From: Bisgaard Taxon 45
GTDB taxonomy: Bacteria > Pseudomonadota > Gammaproteobacteria > Enterobacterales > Pasteurellaceae
NCBI GenBank assembly: GCA_030783905.1
Contig: JAQAHH010000008.1
Location: forward strand, 1 to 64,000
Direction of reading: 5' to 3'
Length of the DNA stretch: 64,000 nucleotides
A program made the translations under genes and the position numbers. This document shows, in pieces, positions 32,624-42,130 of the stretch. Every line of letters starts with the position of its first letter. Position 1 is the first letter of the stretch. Below the pieces are notes generated by a model. It had not been told where the DNA came from, made no database searches, and saw only the letters and a program-made list of their open reading frames with translations.

Positions 32624-32647
32624 GATAAAAATCAAATTGATAGTTAA

Positions 32648-33694
32648 TTATTTTGCAGCTTTGAGCTTTTGATAATAGCCTTCGTATAAATCAATAGCAT
32701 TATCCACATCGATTTGCCATTGACTACGATCAATCACTTCTTGTGTTAAGAAAGTGGCATGATCATCAGTTAATGCTTTAGGAAGACGTTTTAATGCTTC
32801 TTGATTTGAGGTTGGATAGCCGATACTTAAGGTCAGTTTTTCGGATACATCGGCACTCAATAAGTAGTTAATCAACTTATAAGCATTTTCGGTATTTTTC
32901 GCATTGGACGGAATCGCGAGGTTATCAATCCAGAGCATCGTGCCTTCTTTTGGATAGATCATATCAACCGTTGCGCCTTCATTTTTCGCAATACGAATCG
33001 AACCGTTCCACAGTAAACCAATATCAGTTTCACCTGAAATAAAGGTACTTGCAGGATTATCTGAATTAAACGAAAGAATATTTGGTCGGAGTTTTAGTAA
33101 CTCTTCATAGGCTTCTTTTAACACGCTAGGATCTTGTGTATTGGGATCTTTGCCCATTTTTAATAATGCGATATTGAACAGTTCACGAGGGTCATCAAGC
33201 ATTTGGACTTTGCCCTTGAATTCTGCATTCCATAAATCTCCCCAAGATTGGAAATGGCTTGGATCTTGATTTGCGGTATTATAGGCAATGCCTGTCGCAC
33301 CAAACAGTTGTGGTAATGAATATTTATTGCCTTTATCGTAAGGGCGATCAAGCATATTCGGATCAAGCTCTTTGATGACTGGCAATTTACTATGATCTAG
33401 CTCTTTTAACATGCCTTCGCGTGCCATTTTAGAGACAAAATAGCTCGTTGGCGCAATCACATCATAGCCCCCTTCTTTGCCTAAGGTTTTTAACTTGGCA
33501 TACATGGTTTCGTTTGATTCAAGACTCGAAACAATGACTTTAATGCCTGTTTGTTTGGTGAATTCATCTAATAGACCTTCAGGCACATATTCAGTCCAAG
33601 TATAAAGGTAAACTTCATTGTTAGCTGCGCTTGCATAGTTGCTTACGCCCAGCATCATCACGCTAGCAGTTAAAATGCCAGTTAATTTTTTCAT
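32648..33694 (-). CDS. potD: Spermidine/putrescine-binding periplasmic protein, copy distal to potABC
   Basis: 348 residues with a Sec signal (to ASA, about residue 23) and no lipobox. Family features include VYLYTWTEYVPEGLLDEFTKQTG, YDVIAPTSYFVSKM and the ligand-site region FNSDNPASTFISGE. It binds polyamines for the PotABC transporter. It is closely similar throughout to the neighbouring copy at 33939-34985, clearly a tandem duplication. GGGAG lies 9 bases before the ATG. A 244-base spacer with its own terminator separates the two copies, so this one probably has a separate promoter. Confidence 0.93.
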   Translation of the reverse strand: MKKLTGILTASVMMLGVSNYASAANNEVYLYTWTEYVPEGLLDEFTKQTGIKVIVSSLESNETMYAKLKTLGKEGGYDVIAPTSYFVSKMAREGMLKELDHSKLPVIKELDPNMLDRPYDKGNKYSLPQLFGATGIAYNTANQDPSHFQSWGDLWNAEFKGKVQMLDDPRELFNIALLKMGKDPNTQDPSVLKEAYEELLKLRPNILSFNSDNPASTFISGETDIGLLWNGSIRIAKNEGATVDMIYPKEGTMLWIDNLAIPSNAKNTENAYKLINYLLSADVSEKLTLSIGYPTSNQEALKRLPKALTDDHATFLTQEVIDRSQWQIDVDNAIDLYEGYYQKLKAAK

Positions 33695-33887
33695 TCACAT
33701 AGCTCCCAGAAAATGGGTGAAAAATATGCCAGTTAAACACGAGGGTTTACTGACCTGAAGATGCCGAATGGGTACGGACAAAAACGGATTTTAGGACAGA
33801 ATAGGGGGCTTGTAAATGAATTGTTATATAAATTTTTTGCTTAAAAATGCATAAAATGAGAAGCTTATTGCATAAGATAAGACAAAA

Positions 33888-33912
33888 AAGTGCGGTCCAT
33901 TTTGACCGCACC
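33888..33912 (-). terminator. Terminator downstream of potD (proximal copy)
   Basis: GTGCGGTC (33890-33897) pairs with GACCGCAC (33904-33911); one arm is an exact uptake word (33888-33896), the other has an extra C. On the minus strand a T-run follows (As at 33884-33889). Confidence 0.8.
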
Positions 33913-33938
33913 TTGCGTGATAAATGATAAACACACGA

Positions 33939-34985
33939 TTACTTCGCGGCTTTTAACTGTTGGTAATAGTTTTCGTACAGTTCTACGGCATCGCCAACAT
34001 CATCTTGCCAGTGGCTTTTTTGTAGAATTTCAGCCGTTGGATAAACAGCCGGATCTTGTGTCACTTCACTTGGTAATAATTCAAGTGCTTTTAAGTTAGA
34101 CGTTGGGTAACCAATTTCTTCTGCTAATTGTGCGGCAACTTTTGCACTTAATAGGTAGTTAATTAACTTATGTGCACCATCTGGATTTTTTGAGTTCGCT
34201 GGGATAGCTAAAGTATCTACCCACAATACCGGACCTTCTTTCGGGAATACCATGTCTAACGGCGCTTGTTCTTTTTTCGCAATACGGACTGAACCATTCC
34301 ACAATTGACCCACTTCCACTTCACCCGAAATGAATGAGTTGGCTGGATTATCGGAGTTAAAGGATAAGACGTTTGGACGTAATTTTAATAACTCTTCATA
34401 CGCTTGTTTAATGATGGCAGGATCAGTCGTATTTGGATCTTGACCCAATTTTAACAGTGCAATATTAAACACTTCACGAGCATCATCTAATAATTGGACT
34501 TTCCCTTTAAATTCAGGCTTCCATAAGTCGCCCCAAGCAGTAAAGTTTTCGCCTTTGTAGCTGTCGGTATTGAATGCAATGCCTGGCGCACCTAATAATT
34601 GAGGTAAAGAGTATTTGTTGCCTTTATCATAAGGCTTATCTAACCAATCAGGGTTTAAGTCTTTGATAACAGGTAATTTGCTGTGGTCGAGTTCTTTTAA
34701 CATACCTTCGCGCGCCATTTTAGACACAAAGTAGTTTGATGGTGCAATCACATCATAACCACTGGTTTCGCCTTGTGTTTTTAATTTAGCGTACATGGTT
34801 TCATTTGATTCTAAGCTTGAAACGATAACTTTAATGCCCGTTTCTTTTGTAAAGTCATCTAATAAACCATCTGGGACATATTCGGTCCAAGTATAAAGGT
34901 AAACAGTGTCATTGGTTGCATGTGCATTTGCGGCTAGGCCGAATGTCATGATCCCTGCAGTCACAAGACCTGCAAATCTTTTCAT
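33939..34985 (-). CDS. potD: Spermidine/putrescine-binding periplasmic protein, copy proximal to potABC
   Basis: 348 residues from the ATG at 34985, with GGAG 10 bases upstream; in-frame ATGs at 34994 and 35015 are poorer. The signal peptide ends near AHA (about residue 22). The sequence follows the first copy closely (shared blocks such as SLESNETMYAKLKT, FVSKMAREGMLKELDHSKLP, YDKGNKYSLPQL) but differs at scattered positions around the ligand pocket region (for example NYFVS versus SYFVS context, GQLWNGSVR versus GLLWNGSIR). It lies downstream of potABC but behind a terminator. Confidence 0.93.
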   Translation of the reverse strand: MKRFAGLVTAGIMTFGLAANAHATNDTVYLYTWTEYVPDGLLDDFTKETGIKVIVSSLESNETMYAKLKTQGETSGYDVIAPSNYFVSKMAREGMLKELDHSKLPVIKDLNPDWLDKPYDKGNKYSLPQLLGAPGIAFNTDSYKGENFTAWGDLWKPEFKGKVQLLDDAREVFNIALLKLGQDPNTTDPAIIKQAYEELLKLRPNVLSFNSDNPANSFISGEVEVGQLWNGSVRIAKKEQAPLDMVFPKEGPVLWVDTLAIPANSKNPDGAHKLINYLLSAKVAAQLAEEIGYPTSNLKALELLPSEVTQDPAVYPTAEILQKSHWQDDVGDAVELYENYYQQLKAAK

Positions 34986-35033
34986 CTCTATCATTCTCCT
35001 GTTGGGGGTAATCATTTCTTCTGTAAAGAAGCA

Positions 35034-35064
35034 TAAAAAAACGCCTTGTTTTAAGGCAAGGCGT
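35034..35064 (-). terminator. Terminator between potC and potD
   Basis: ACGCCTTG (35041-35048) pairs with CAAGGCGT (35057-35064). Seven Ts follow on the minus strand. It lies about 50 bases after the potC stop, so potABC and the downstream potD are at least partly uncoupled. Confidence 0.88.
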
Positions 35065-35115
35065 ATTCTATTTTGTATTCACTTGTTTGTGAAGTATTAT
35101 TTTTTAAGACAAGAC

Positions 35116-35883
35116 TTATTTTCCTTTTCTGGCAACCAGTTGGCTGAGAATGACTAATGCTAATGAAAGAATAATCATGATGGTTGCCAATGCGTTGACT
35201 TCTGGGGTAACACCTGTTTTGACTAAAGAGAAAATCTTCAGTGGTAAAATTTCATAGCTGACGCCACTCACAAATGAGGAAACCACCACATCATCAAGCG
35301 AAATAGTAAAGCTTAATAGCCAACCTGAAACGATAGCCGGTAGCGCCAGTGGGAAAATAATTTTCCGTAAAATCGTTACTTCACCTGCTCCCAGATCTTT
35401 CGCTGCCTCAAGCATTTTGGCATCAAAGCCTTTTAATCTTGAGAAAATCGTCACCACTACATAAGGTAAACAGAAGGTAATATGGGCAAGTAACAATGAC
35501 CAAAAACCCAGATTAATTCCCACGATCATAAATAGGGCTAATAAAGATACCGCCATCACAATATCAGGTGACATCATGACGATAAAGAGCATACCACTGA
35601 CGGCTTGTTTACCCCGGAAACGATAGCGATATAGTGCAATCGCTGTCAATCCACCAATAATCGTTGCCGTTGTTGCAGCGAAGAACGCAATGGTGACAGA
35701 GTGAATGGCCGCTTGAATTAAGGTATCGTTACTGAATAAACGTTCATACCATTTCCAGCTAAACCCTTTCCAGCTTAAGCCATAACGATCATCGTTAAAG
35801 GAGTTTGTGACTAAAATTGCAATTGGAATATACAAATAAGCATAGACCACAAACATAAAAATATTGCGTAGTAAACGGCCCAT
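35116..35883 (-). CDS. potC: Spermidine/putrescine ABC transporter permease
   Basis: 255 residues, about six membrane helices. Typical stretches are VTNSFNDDRYGLSWKGFSW and the EAA loop [17 protein letters not shown]. It pairs with PotB to form the polyamine channel in the inner membrane. Its ATG overlaps the potB stop as TAATG at 35881-35885, implying translational coupling. Confidence 0.96.
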   Translation of the reverse strand: MGRLLRNIFMFVVYAYLYIPIAILVTNSFNDDRYGLSWKGFSWKWYERLFSNDTLIQAAIHSVTIAFFAATTATIIGGLTAIALYRYRFRGKQAVSGMLFIVMMSPDIVMAVSLLALFMIVGINLGFWSLLLAHITFCLPYVVVTIFSRLKGFDAKMLEAAKDLGAGEVTILRKIIFPLALPAIVSGWLLSFTISLDDVVVSSFVSGVSYEILPLKIFSLVKTGVTPEVNALATIMIILSLALVILSQLVARKGK

Positions 35884-36737
35884 TATTCCAACTCCATTTT
35901 CTTATTCATTAACTTACTCGCTTTGTAGTAAACAAAAATCAGTAATGCCATGAGGATAGTCAACCCAATGCTGATTGCGGAACCAAATGGCCAGTTACGT
36001 GAGATGAGGAATTCACTCTTAATTACGTTACCGACGAGGAGCACTTTGGCGCCACCTAATAAATCCGCGACATAGAACATGCCCATCGCAGGTAAAAGCA
36101 CTAATAAGCAACCAGCAATAATACCAGGCATGGTGAGAGGAATAATGACCTTGATAAAGCGTTGGAATGCATTGGCACCGAGATCTTTTGCCGCTTCCAG
36201 TAAACGATAATCCAATTTCTCAATAGACGCGTAAAGCGGCAAAATCATAAATGGCAATAATAAATAGACTAAGCCAATGATAACAGCGACTTCAGTATTC
36301 AGAATACGAATAGGCGTATCAATTAAGCCAAGAGACATCAAGGTGCTATTTAAGATCCCTTTGACCCCCAAGAAAATTTTCATGCCATAAATACGGATAA
36401 GTGAGTTTGTCCAGAAAGGTAACACCACTAAAAACAGTAAAAATGGGCGATATTTAGGGTTGATTTTGGTTAATAAAAACGCAAAAGGATAACCGATAAT
36501 CAGACACACTAAAGTGGCTAGGCCTGACATATACAAGGAATTCCACACGACTTGTGCATACAATGGCTCAAATAAGCGTGTATAGTTTTCCAGAGTAAAA
36601 GGCAGCGCGTAGAAATTACTGCTATCGCGAGTTAAAAAACTCACAATAAGGACAAGCAAGTTTGGCGCAAGAACAAAGAAGATCAACCAGCCAAAGATGA
36701 TCCCGATGGTTGATTTCTGAAAGGCGTTATTCTTCAT
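35883..36737 (-). CDS. potB: Spermidine/putrescine ABC transporter permease
   Basis: 284 residues, about six membrane helices, EAA loop [18 protein letters not shown]. It overlaps the end of potA by 11 bases and the start of potC by one base, a compact operon. Partner of PotC. Confidence 0.96.
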   Translation of the reverse strand: MKNNAFQKSTIGIIFGWLIFFVLAPNLLVLIVSFLTRDSSNFYALPFTLENYTRLFEPLYAQVVWNSLYMSGLATLVCLIIGYPFAFLLTKINPKYRPFLLFLVVLPFWTNSLIRIYGMKIFLGVKGILNSTLMSLGLIDTPIRILNTEVAVIIGLVYLLLPFMILPLYASIEKLDYRLLEAAKDLGANAFQRFIKVIIPLTMPGIIAGCLLVLLPAMGMFYVADLLGGAKVLLVGNVIKSEFLISRNWPFGSAISIGLTILMALLIFVYYKASKLMNKKMELE

Positions 36738-37839
36738 CGCTCAACACTACCTCCCAGCCTTCGTGCCATGTTAATGCCACTTTTTGACCTAAAGAGTGAT
36801 CGATATTAGGATCGTCTTCGTTAAAGAACTCGCTAACAAGTACAGTCATACCATTATGATCCAAGCTAATGTTGGATTCTAATGTCATGCCTTTATAGTT
36901 ACGATCTGCCACATGACCAATAATCGCTTTTGCGCTTTCATTTTCATCTAGCTCTTCAATTAAGATATCTTCTGGGCGTAATAAGACTTTGAGTTTTTGC
37001 TCAGCGACCACATCAAGATGAGTATAAATATCACAAATTCGGCCTTCTACATTGGCGCGAACCCGTTTTTCATCAACCCGTTCTAACACAGTTGCATTGA
37101 AAATATTGATCTCACCAATAAACTTGGCCACGAACAGATTTTTTGGTTCTTCATAAATTTCACGTGGGGAACCATCTTGTTGGATATGACCTTTACGTAA
37201 CACGATAATACGATCCGACATAGTGAGGGCTTCTTCTTGATCGTGGGTGACAAAAATAAAGGTAATGCCTAATTTACGTTGCAATGCTTTGAGTTCATTT
37301 TGCATTTGCTTACGTAATTTATAATCTAACGCGGAAAGGGATTCATCAAGCAACAACACTTTTGGCTTATTCACCACGGCACGCGCAATGGCAATACGTT
37401 GTTGTTGACCACCTGATAATTGAGCAGGTTTACTGTCAGCGTATTCTTCAAGTTGTACCATACGCAATGCTTCCAATACACGAGGTTTAATTTCATCGTT
37501 AGGTACTTTTTGCATGCGTAAGCCAAATGCCACATTTTCAAAAATAGTCATGTGTGGAAATAAGGCGTAACTTTGGAAAACAGTATTGACATGACGTTTT
37601 TCAGCAGGTACATGGGTAATGTCCTCCCCGTCAAGAATAATATTGCCTGAATCTAATTCTTCTAACCCAGCAAGTAAACGTAAAACAGTCGTTTTACCAC
37701 AACCAGATGGACCTAGAATGGTTAAAAACTCACCATTGTTGATTGTTAAGTTAAAATTTTCAATGATGGTTTTCTCACCATAAGATTTAGTAATAGAACG
37801 AAGCTCAATAATAGGCTTGTGTTGAACTGAACTTTCCAC
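36727..37839 (-). CDS. potA: Spermidine/putrescine ABC transporter ATP-binding protein
   Basis: 370 residues, beginning with GTG at 37839; a GGGAG is present but about 13 bases upstream, so initiation may be weak. Walker [10 protein letters not shown], signature [14 protein letters not shown], Walker [13 protein letters not shown], switch histidine in [11 protein letters not shown], and a C-terminal TOBE-like regulatory domain ([25 protein letters not shown]). It powers PotBC. First gene of the operon. Confidence 0.96.
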   Translation of the reverse strand: MESSVQHKPIIELRSITKSYGEKTIIENFNLTINNGEFLTILGPSGCGKTTVLRLLAGLEELDSGNIILDGEDITHVPAEKRHVNTVFQSYALFPHMTIFENVAFGLRMQKVPNDEIKPRVLEALRMVQLEEYADSKPAQLSGGQQQRIAIARAVVNKPKVLLLDESLSALDYKLRKQMQNELKALQRKLGITFIFVTHDQEEALTMSDRIIVLRKGHIQQDGSPREIYEEPKNLFVAKFIGEINIFNATVLERVDEKRVRANVEGRICDIYTHLDVVAEQKLKVLLRPEDILIEELDENESAKAIIGHVADRNYKGMTLESNISLDHNGMTVLVSEFFNEDDPNIDHSLGQKVALTWHEGWEVVLSDEE

Positions 37840-38162
37840 TAGCTTTGGTTTTCTCCCTAATGTACCAATGTAGGTATTGAGTAGAAATAAATGCCAACAG
37901 AAAAGCTGTTGGCGCTTACGATTAAAAAATAAATGCTAATGATATAGCTATTGCTCAATAAATAAAAGGGATTTTGTAAAAAATTTAAAAGACCACATAA
38001 GGCCTGTTTTACGTAAAAACGAGTTGTTTTTATTTGGATTTTCTTGTTGTGCTGGCAAACAGGCTTTTTCGTAAAATTAACGCGAAAAGTTGTGGTATAT
38101 CAAGGAAGAAGGAGAGATTTGCCGTTAGACTGACTTCATTCTTTTATTGGAGAGCCAGTTTT
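37840..38162. other. 323-base divergent region, potA / pepT
   Basis: No gene. It holds a leader hairpin in front of potA (37893-37913). On the pepT side GCCTGTTT (38002-38009) is complementary to AAACAGGC (38057-38064), followed by TTTTT, and TTTTACGTAAAA (38007-38018) is a short palindrome. A frame in phase with pepT extends upstream to 38034 but has no ribosome binding site. Confidence 0.5.
37893..37913 (-). other. Hairpin in the presumed potA leader
   Basis: GCCAACAG (37893-37900) pairs with CTGTTGGC (37906-37913), loop AAAAG. On the minus strand it is followed by ATTTATTTC. It lies about 55 bases before the potA GTG, so it may be in the 5' untranslated region. Confidence 0.5.
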
Positions 38163-39404
38163 ATGTTAAACCAACAGCAAACTTATAAGTTATTAGAGCG
38201 TTTTTTACACTATACAACCTATGATACTCAATCAAAAATGGGCGCTAAACTCTCACCGAGTTCACCAGGCCAATTAAAACTGGCGAAGCATTTACAACAA
38301 GAATTATTTGCGCTTGGCTTACAAGATATCGATATCTCTAAACACGCTGTTGTGACGGCTTTCCTTCCCTCTAATGTGGATCCTTCTTCCCCCACCATTG
38401 GCTTGATTGCACATTTAGATACGGCAACACAATGTAGTGGTAAAAATGTGCAAGCGGAAGTGATTGAACATTACCGTGGGGGGGATATTGCGTTAGGGGT
38501 AGGCGATGAGTTTATTAGCCCTGCCCATTATCATTTTTTGCATCAATTGATTGGCAAGACACTTGTGGTTGCGGATGGTAATACTTTGTTAGGGGCAGAT
38601 AACAAAGCCGGAATTGCAGAAATTATGACCGCACTTGCAGTATTAAAAGAAGAAAATATTCCACATTGTAATATTCGCGTGGCCTTTACACCTGATGAAG
38701 AAATTGGTTTGGGGATGCAATTTTTTCCGTTGGATAAATTTCAATGTGACTGGGCTTATACCATTGATGGTGGTGAGGTCGGTGAATTAGAGTATGAAAA
38801 TTTTAATGCGGCAACCGCGATTGTGACGATTGAAGGGGTCAATATCCATACGGGTTCGGCAAAAGACAAAATGATTAATGCACTGACACTGGCCTGTGAG
38901 TTTCAACAAGGATTTCCACCAGATCAAACGCCAGAGCGAACGGAAGGGAAACAAGGTTTTTATCATCTCAGCCACTTTAGTGGGCAGGTGGAAAAAGCCG
39001 AGTTACATTATTTGATTCGGGATTTTGACAGGGTCAGATTTGAGCAACGTAAAGTTTTTATTCAGCAACTTGTTGAACATTTTAATCAGCAAAAACAATT
39101 AAAAAAACCGATCACGCTTGAAATGAAAGACAGTTATAAAAATATGAATGAAGTCGTGCAAACCGTGCCACAGTCGGTAGAATTGGCCGATAAAGCCATG
39201 CGAGCATGTGGGATTGAACCCATTCATAAAGCCATTCGAGGTGGGACCGATGGGGCGTGGTTAGCAGAACAAGGACTAGCCTGCCCAAATATTTTTACTG
39301 GTGGATACAATTTTCATAGTAAACATGAATTAATTACATTAGAAGGCATGCAAAGTGCAGTCAATGTGATGATGACAATTGCTAGACTGGCAACAGGTAT
39401 TTAA
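38163..39404 (+). CDS. pepT: Peptidase T (tripeptide aminopeptidase)
   Basis: 413 residues from the ATG at 38163 with GGAGAG upstream; the frame is open to 38034. M20 metallopeptidase features are in order: LIAHLDTAT (first zinc His and catalytic Asp), LLGADNKAGIAEI (bridging Asp), FTPDEEIG (catalytic Glu pair), the dimerisation insert, and GGTDGAWLAEQG plus YNFHSKHE at the end. It removes the N-terminal residue from tripeptides in the cytosol, complementing the peptide import system in this window. An uptake word lies at 38628-38636. Confidence 0.96.
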   Translation: MLNQQQTYKLLERFLHYTTYDTQSKMGAKLSPSSPGQLKLAKHLQQELFALGLQDIDISKHAVVTAFLPSNVDPSSPTIGLIAHLDTATQCSGKNVQAEVIEHYRGGDIALGVGDEFISPAHYHFLHQLIGKTLVVADGNTLLGADNKAGIAEIMTALAVLKEENIPHCNIRVAFTPDEEIGLGMQFFPLDKFQCDWAYTIDGGEVGELEYENFNAATAIVTIEGVNIHTGSAKDKMINALTLACEFQQGFPPDQTPERTEGKQGFYHLSHFSGQVEKAELHYLIRDFDRVRFEQRKVFIQQLVEHFNQQKQLKKPITLEMKDSYKNMNEVVQTVPQSVELADKAMRACGIEPIHKAIRGGTDGAWLAEQGLACPNIFTGGYNFHSKHELITLEGMQSAVNVMMTIARLATGI

Positions 39405-39432
39405 ATGAAAACAGAAAATAACATGTATGTTA

Positions 39433-39470
39433 AAAAAGACCGCACTTGAGAATAAAAGTGCGGTCTTTTT
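39433..39470. terminator. Bidirectional terminator, pepT / letB
   Basis: AAAAAGACCGCACTT (39433-39447) pairs with AAGTGCGGTCTTTTT (39456-39470), 15 bp perfect, with exact uptake words in both arms, between converging genes. Confidence 0.92.
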
Positions 39471-39475
39471 TTCGG

Positions 39476-42130
39476 TTATTTAGGCAAGGCGCCTGAGTGC
39501 CATTGTTGTGCCTCTTGAGGGCGTTTTACTTGCAGTAAAAAGTGCTGGTTGGCTTTTGCCGCAGGTTGAATCACTGTGCTAGCAGGTGTGGAAAACGCTA
39601 TTCCCCCTTTTAATAATTGTTGTACTGTTCCTGTGTTGACTTCTGCACCGCGTAAGCTGAAATTAAAGTCATAGCCTGCCGCAATCCAGAATTCTGAATT
39701 TTGACGGACAAGATGCTGGTATTTTCGTGCAATAATAATATGCACAAACACGCGATCGCCGAGTTCATTTAGGCTGATGTGGTTGATTTTGCCGACCTCA
39801 ACGCCACGATAGAGAATAGGGGAACCAACCGTAATATTCAACGCATCATGCGTTTCTAACACCAATGACAAGCCTTGCGTGTATTTATTATTGCTACGAG
39901 GGGCGGATTGTAGCAGCGTAAACTGGGTTTTGCCTTTACCTTGACCGATTTCAACATCAATATAGGGTTGCAGCAAGCTGTCTAGATTTTCAATGCTCGC
40001 TGCAGAAATTTGAGGGGAAATAAGCGTGAAACGGCTCCCTTCTTTTGCGATCAACGACATGTATTGTGGCTTGATCAAGGCTTTTGCGATGACTTTATTG
40101 CTTTTCGTCTCTAAGTTTACCGCGCTAATTTCACCAATATTTAAACCAAGATAACGTAACGGCATGCCTTGACTTAAATTCGTTGCATCTTCTGTGATAA
40201 AGGTGAGTTGTTGGCCGACAGATTTTGCGCGTAATTCATCGGGATACAGTATTGTTGTACTTGCGTGACCAATATTATCAAAGCTAATTGCACCTTTTAA
40301 GGCGCGTGATATCGGGGAGGCTTGAATACTGATGCCTTGTGTACTGATGTCCACTTTGGTCGCGCTTTCGACCCAAAAGACACTTTTATTGGTTAAAAGT
40401 GTTTGATATTTGGGATAAATAAATACATCGACTTCAAATGTGTTGGCTTTTGGTCGCACAGCTAAAATCTTGCCGACTTCATATTGGCGATATAATACGA
40501 CAGATCCGACATTGATATTAGGTAATCGCTCAGAGTTCAAGGTCAGTGTCGGGGTTAAATTAGCATCGGTAATACCAGCTTCCGCATAAGCACGATCTTT
40601 ATATAGTGGGTACTGAGTGAGAGGTTGTCCTGCTTTTTGTTTGCCAGCAAGGACACGCACACCACCTTGTAGCCATTTCTCTGGTGACGCGGCTTCAAAG
40701 CGTAAGCCGTTCGCATCAAGGTTGATATCTAATTGTGATGCCGCAATAAACTGGCTATCTTGATGAATCAAATGACGATATTTTTCTGCAATAGCCACTT
40801 TGAAATTCACGCCATTAACATTGAGGTCTTGTTGAATAATTTCCCCTATCGTGACATCGTTATAATAAATCGCTTGTCCTTCACTGACCCCGTAGGTTTC
40901 TGGCGCACTTAAGGTGAGGACCAACGTGTTAGGCTGTTGTAATAGGAGCTCATTCTCTTTGATCACAGTGAAGGCAGTTTTAGGTTCACCGACTCCGGCA
41001 AGGACTTCAAAATATTCGCCACGAAGCAGTTGTGGCAGATTTGTCAGATCCGCCAAGCTAGGTTTTTTATTGTGTAAGACAATATGTGTTTTGCTCGTGA
41101 ATAATTCAGATAGCAGAGGATCAATTAAGAGCTTACCTTGCAATAAAGTAGGTTGATCTTCGACAGTGGTTAATTCGGACAGTACGCCGATTTGTTTATT
41201 TTGATAATAAACCCCTGTTTGCCCTGTTTGTAAGCCAGTGGTATGAGGAATATTGACGTCAATGACGATACCGCGTTTAGCCGCATTAAAATTGGCATAG
41301 AGCGTGAATTTATCATGGTTTTCGGCGGCTTCGCTGTTTGTCGGTGAGTCAAAGGCGACCGCACCTTGTACAATCGCATTTAAGCTATCCACGTTAATGT
41401 TAATACCGGACAGACCAATTTGCGCATCAATCCCACTAATGTTCCAAAAGTGGCTATCTTTTTTGACGAACTGTGCATAGGCTTTATCAATCACAATATT
41501 AATTGAGACTTTTTTACCGTCTTCAATAAAACGATAGTCATACACTTTGCCAACGGGTAACTTTTTAAAATAAACTGATGCACCAATGGAAATTGAACCG
41601 AGATCATCGGCAAGTAAGTGAACTAACAAATCGCCATCATCGACTTGGGCAATTGGCCCTTCTGTTTCGGCGATAAATTCATCTTCATTTTCTCCATCAC
41701 CGGGTTGCAAGGTAATATAGTTACCCGAAACGAGCGCATCTATGCCGGAAATACCAGCTAAGGACGCACTGGGTTTGACCAACCAAAATTTGGTGTTCTT
41801 ACGTAATACGGTTTTGGCTTCTGGATAAATGTTCGCGACGACTTCAACTTGCTTTAAGTCTTTTGTAAAATTGACTTTCTTCACAACCCCAATTTGCAAG
41901 CCTTGGTAACGGACTTGCGTTTTGCCTGCCACCAGCCCTTCTCCATTGGCAAACGTGATGCGAATAGTGTGCCCTTGTTCTTGAATAATTTGGAAAAATA
42001 AGAGTGCACCAATACAAAGGGCTACAAAAGGCAGTAACCAAAAAGGTGAAATACGTCTGACTTGTTTTAAATGAGCAGGTATGCTGCTGTGCGTTTTTGC
42101 CTGCGTGTTATCGTGTTGTTTGTTTGTCAT
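39476..42130 (-). CDS. letB: LetB (YebT), seven-MCE-domain lipid transport bridge
   Basis: 884 residues from the ATG at 42130, inside the end of letA; an upstream in-frame start at 42157 is less likely. After a cytoplasmic N-terminus there is one membrane helix (ISPFWLLPFVALCIGALLFF region), then seven MCE repeats, each with a GxxVxYxxxxIGxV-type core (GKTQVRYQGLQIGVV, GASVYFKKLPVGKV, GQTGVYYQNKQIGVL, GQAIYYNDVTIGEI, GSVVLYRQYEVGKI, GMPLRYLGLNIGEI, GSPILYRGVEVGKI). Seven copies mark LetB rather than PqiB (three). E. coli LetB forms a stacked-ring tunnel across the periplasm that carries lipids between membranes. Confidence 0.93.
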   Translation of the reverse strand: MTNKQHDNTQAKTHSSIPAHLKQVRRISPFWLLPFVALCIGALLFFQIIQEQGHTIRITFANGEGLVAGKTQVRYQGLQIGVVKKVNFTKDLKQVEVVANIYPEAKTVLRKNTKFWLVKPSASLAGISGIDALVSGNYITLQPGDGENEDEFIAETEGPIAQVDDGDLLVHLLADDLGSISIGASVYFKKLPVGKVYDYRFIEDGKKVSINIVIDKAYAQFVKKDSHFWNISGIDAQIGLSGININVDSLNAIVQGAVAFDSPTNSEAAENHDKFTLYANFNAAKRGIVIDVNIPHTTGLQTGQTGVYYQNKQIGVLSELTTVEDQPTLLQGKLLIDPLLSELFTSKTHIVLHNKKPSLADLTNLPQLLRGEYFEVLAGVGEPKTAFTVIKENELLLQQPNTLVLTLSAPETYGVSEGQAIYYNDVTIGEIIQQDLNVNGVNFKVAIAEKYRHLIHQDSQFIAASQLDINLDANGLRFEAASPEKWLQGGVRVLAGKQKAGQPLTQYPLYKDRAYAEAGITDANLTPTLTLNSERLPNINVGSVVLYRQYEVGKILAVRPKANTFEVDVFIYPKYQTLLTNKSVFWVESATKVDISTQGISIQASPISRALKGAISFDNIGHASTTILYPDELRAKSVGQQLTFITEDATNLSQGMPLRYLGLNIGEISAVNLETKSNKVIAKALIKPQYMSLIAKEGSRFTLISPQISAASIENLDSLLQPYIDVEIGQGKGKTQFTLLQSAPRSNNKYTQGLSLVLETHDALNITVGSPILYRGVEVGKINHISLNELGDRVFVHIIIARKYQHLVRQNSEFWIAAGYDFNFSLRGAEVNTGTVQQLLKGGIAFSTPASTVIQPAAKANQHFLLQVKRPQEAQQWHSGALPK

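Noticed and set aside
38034-38162. Longer N-terminus for pepT
   Set aside because: The extra 43 codons do not resemble peptidase T and lack a ribosome binding site, while 38163 has GGAGAG.
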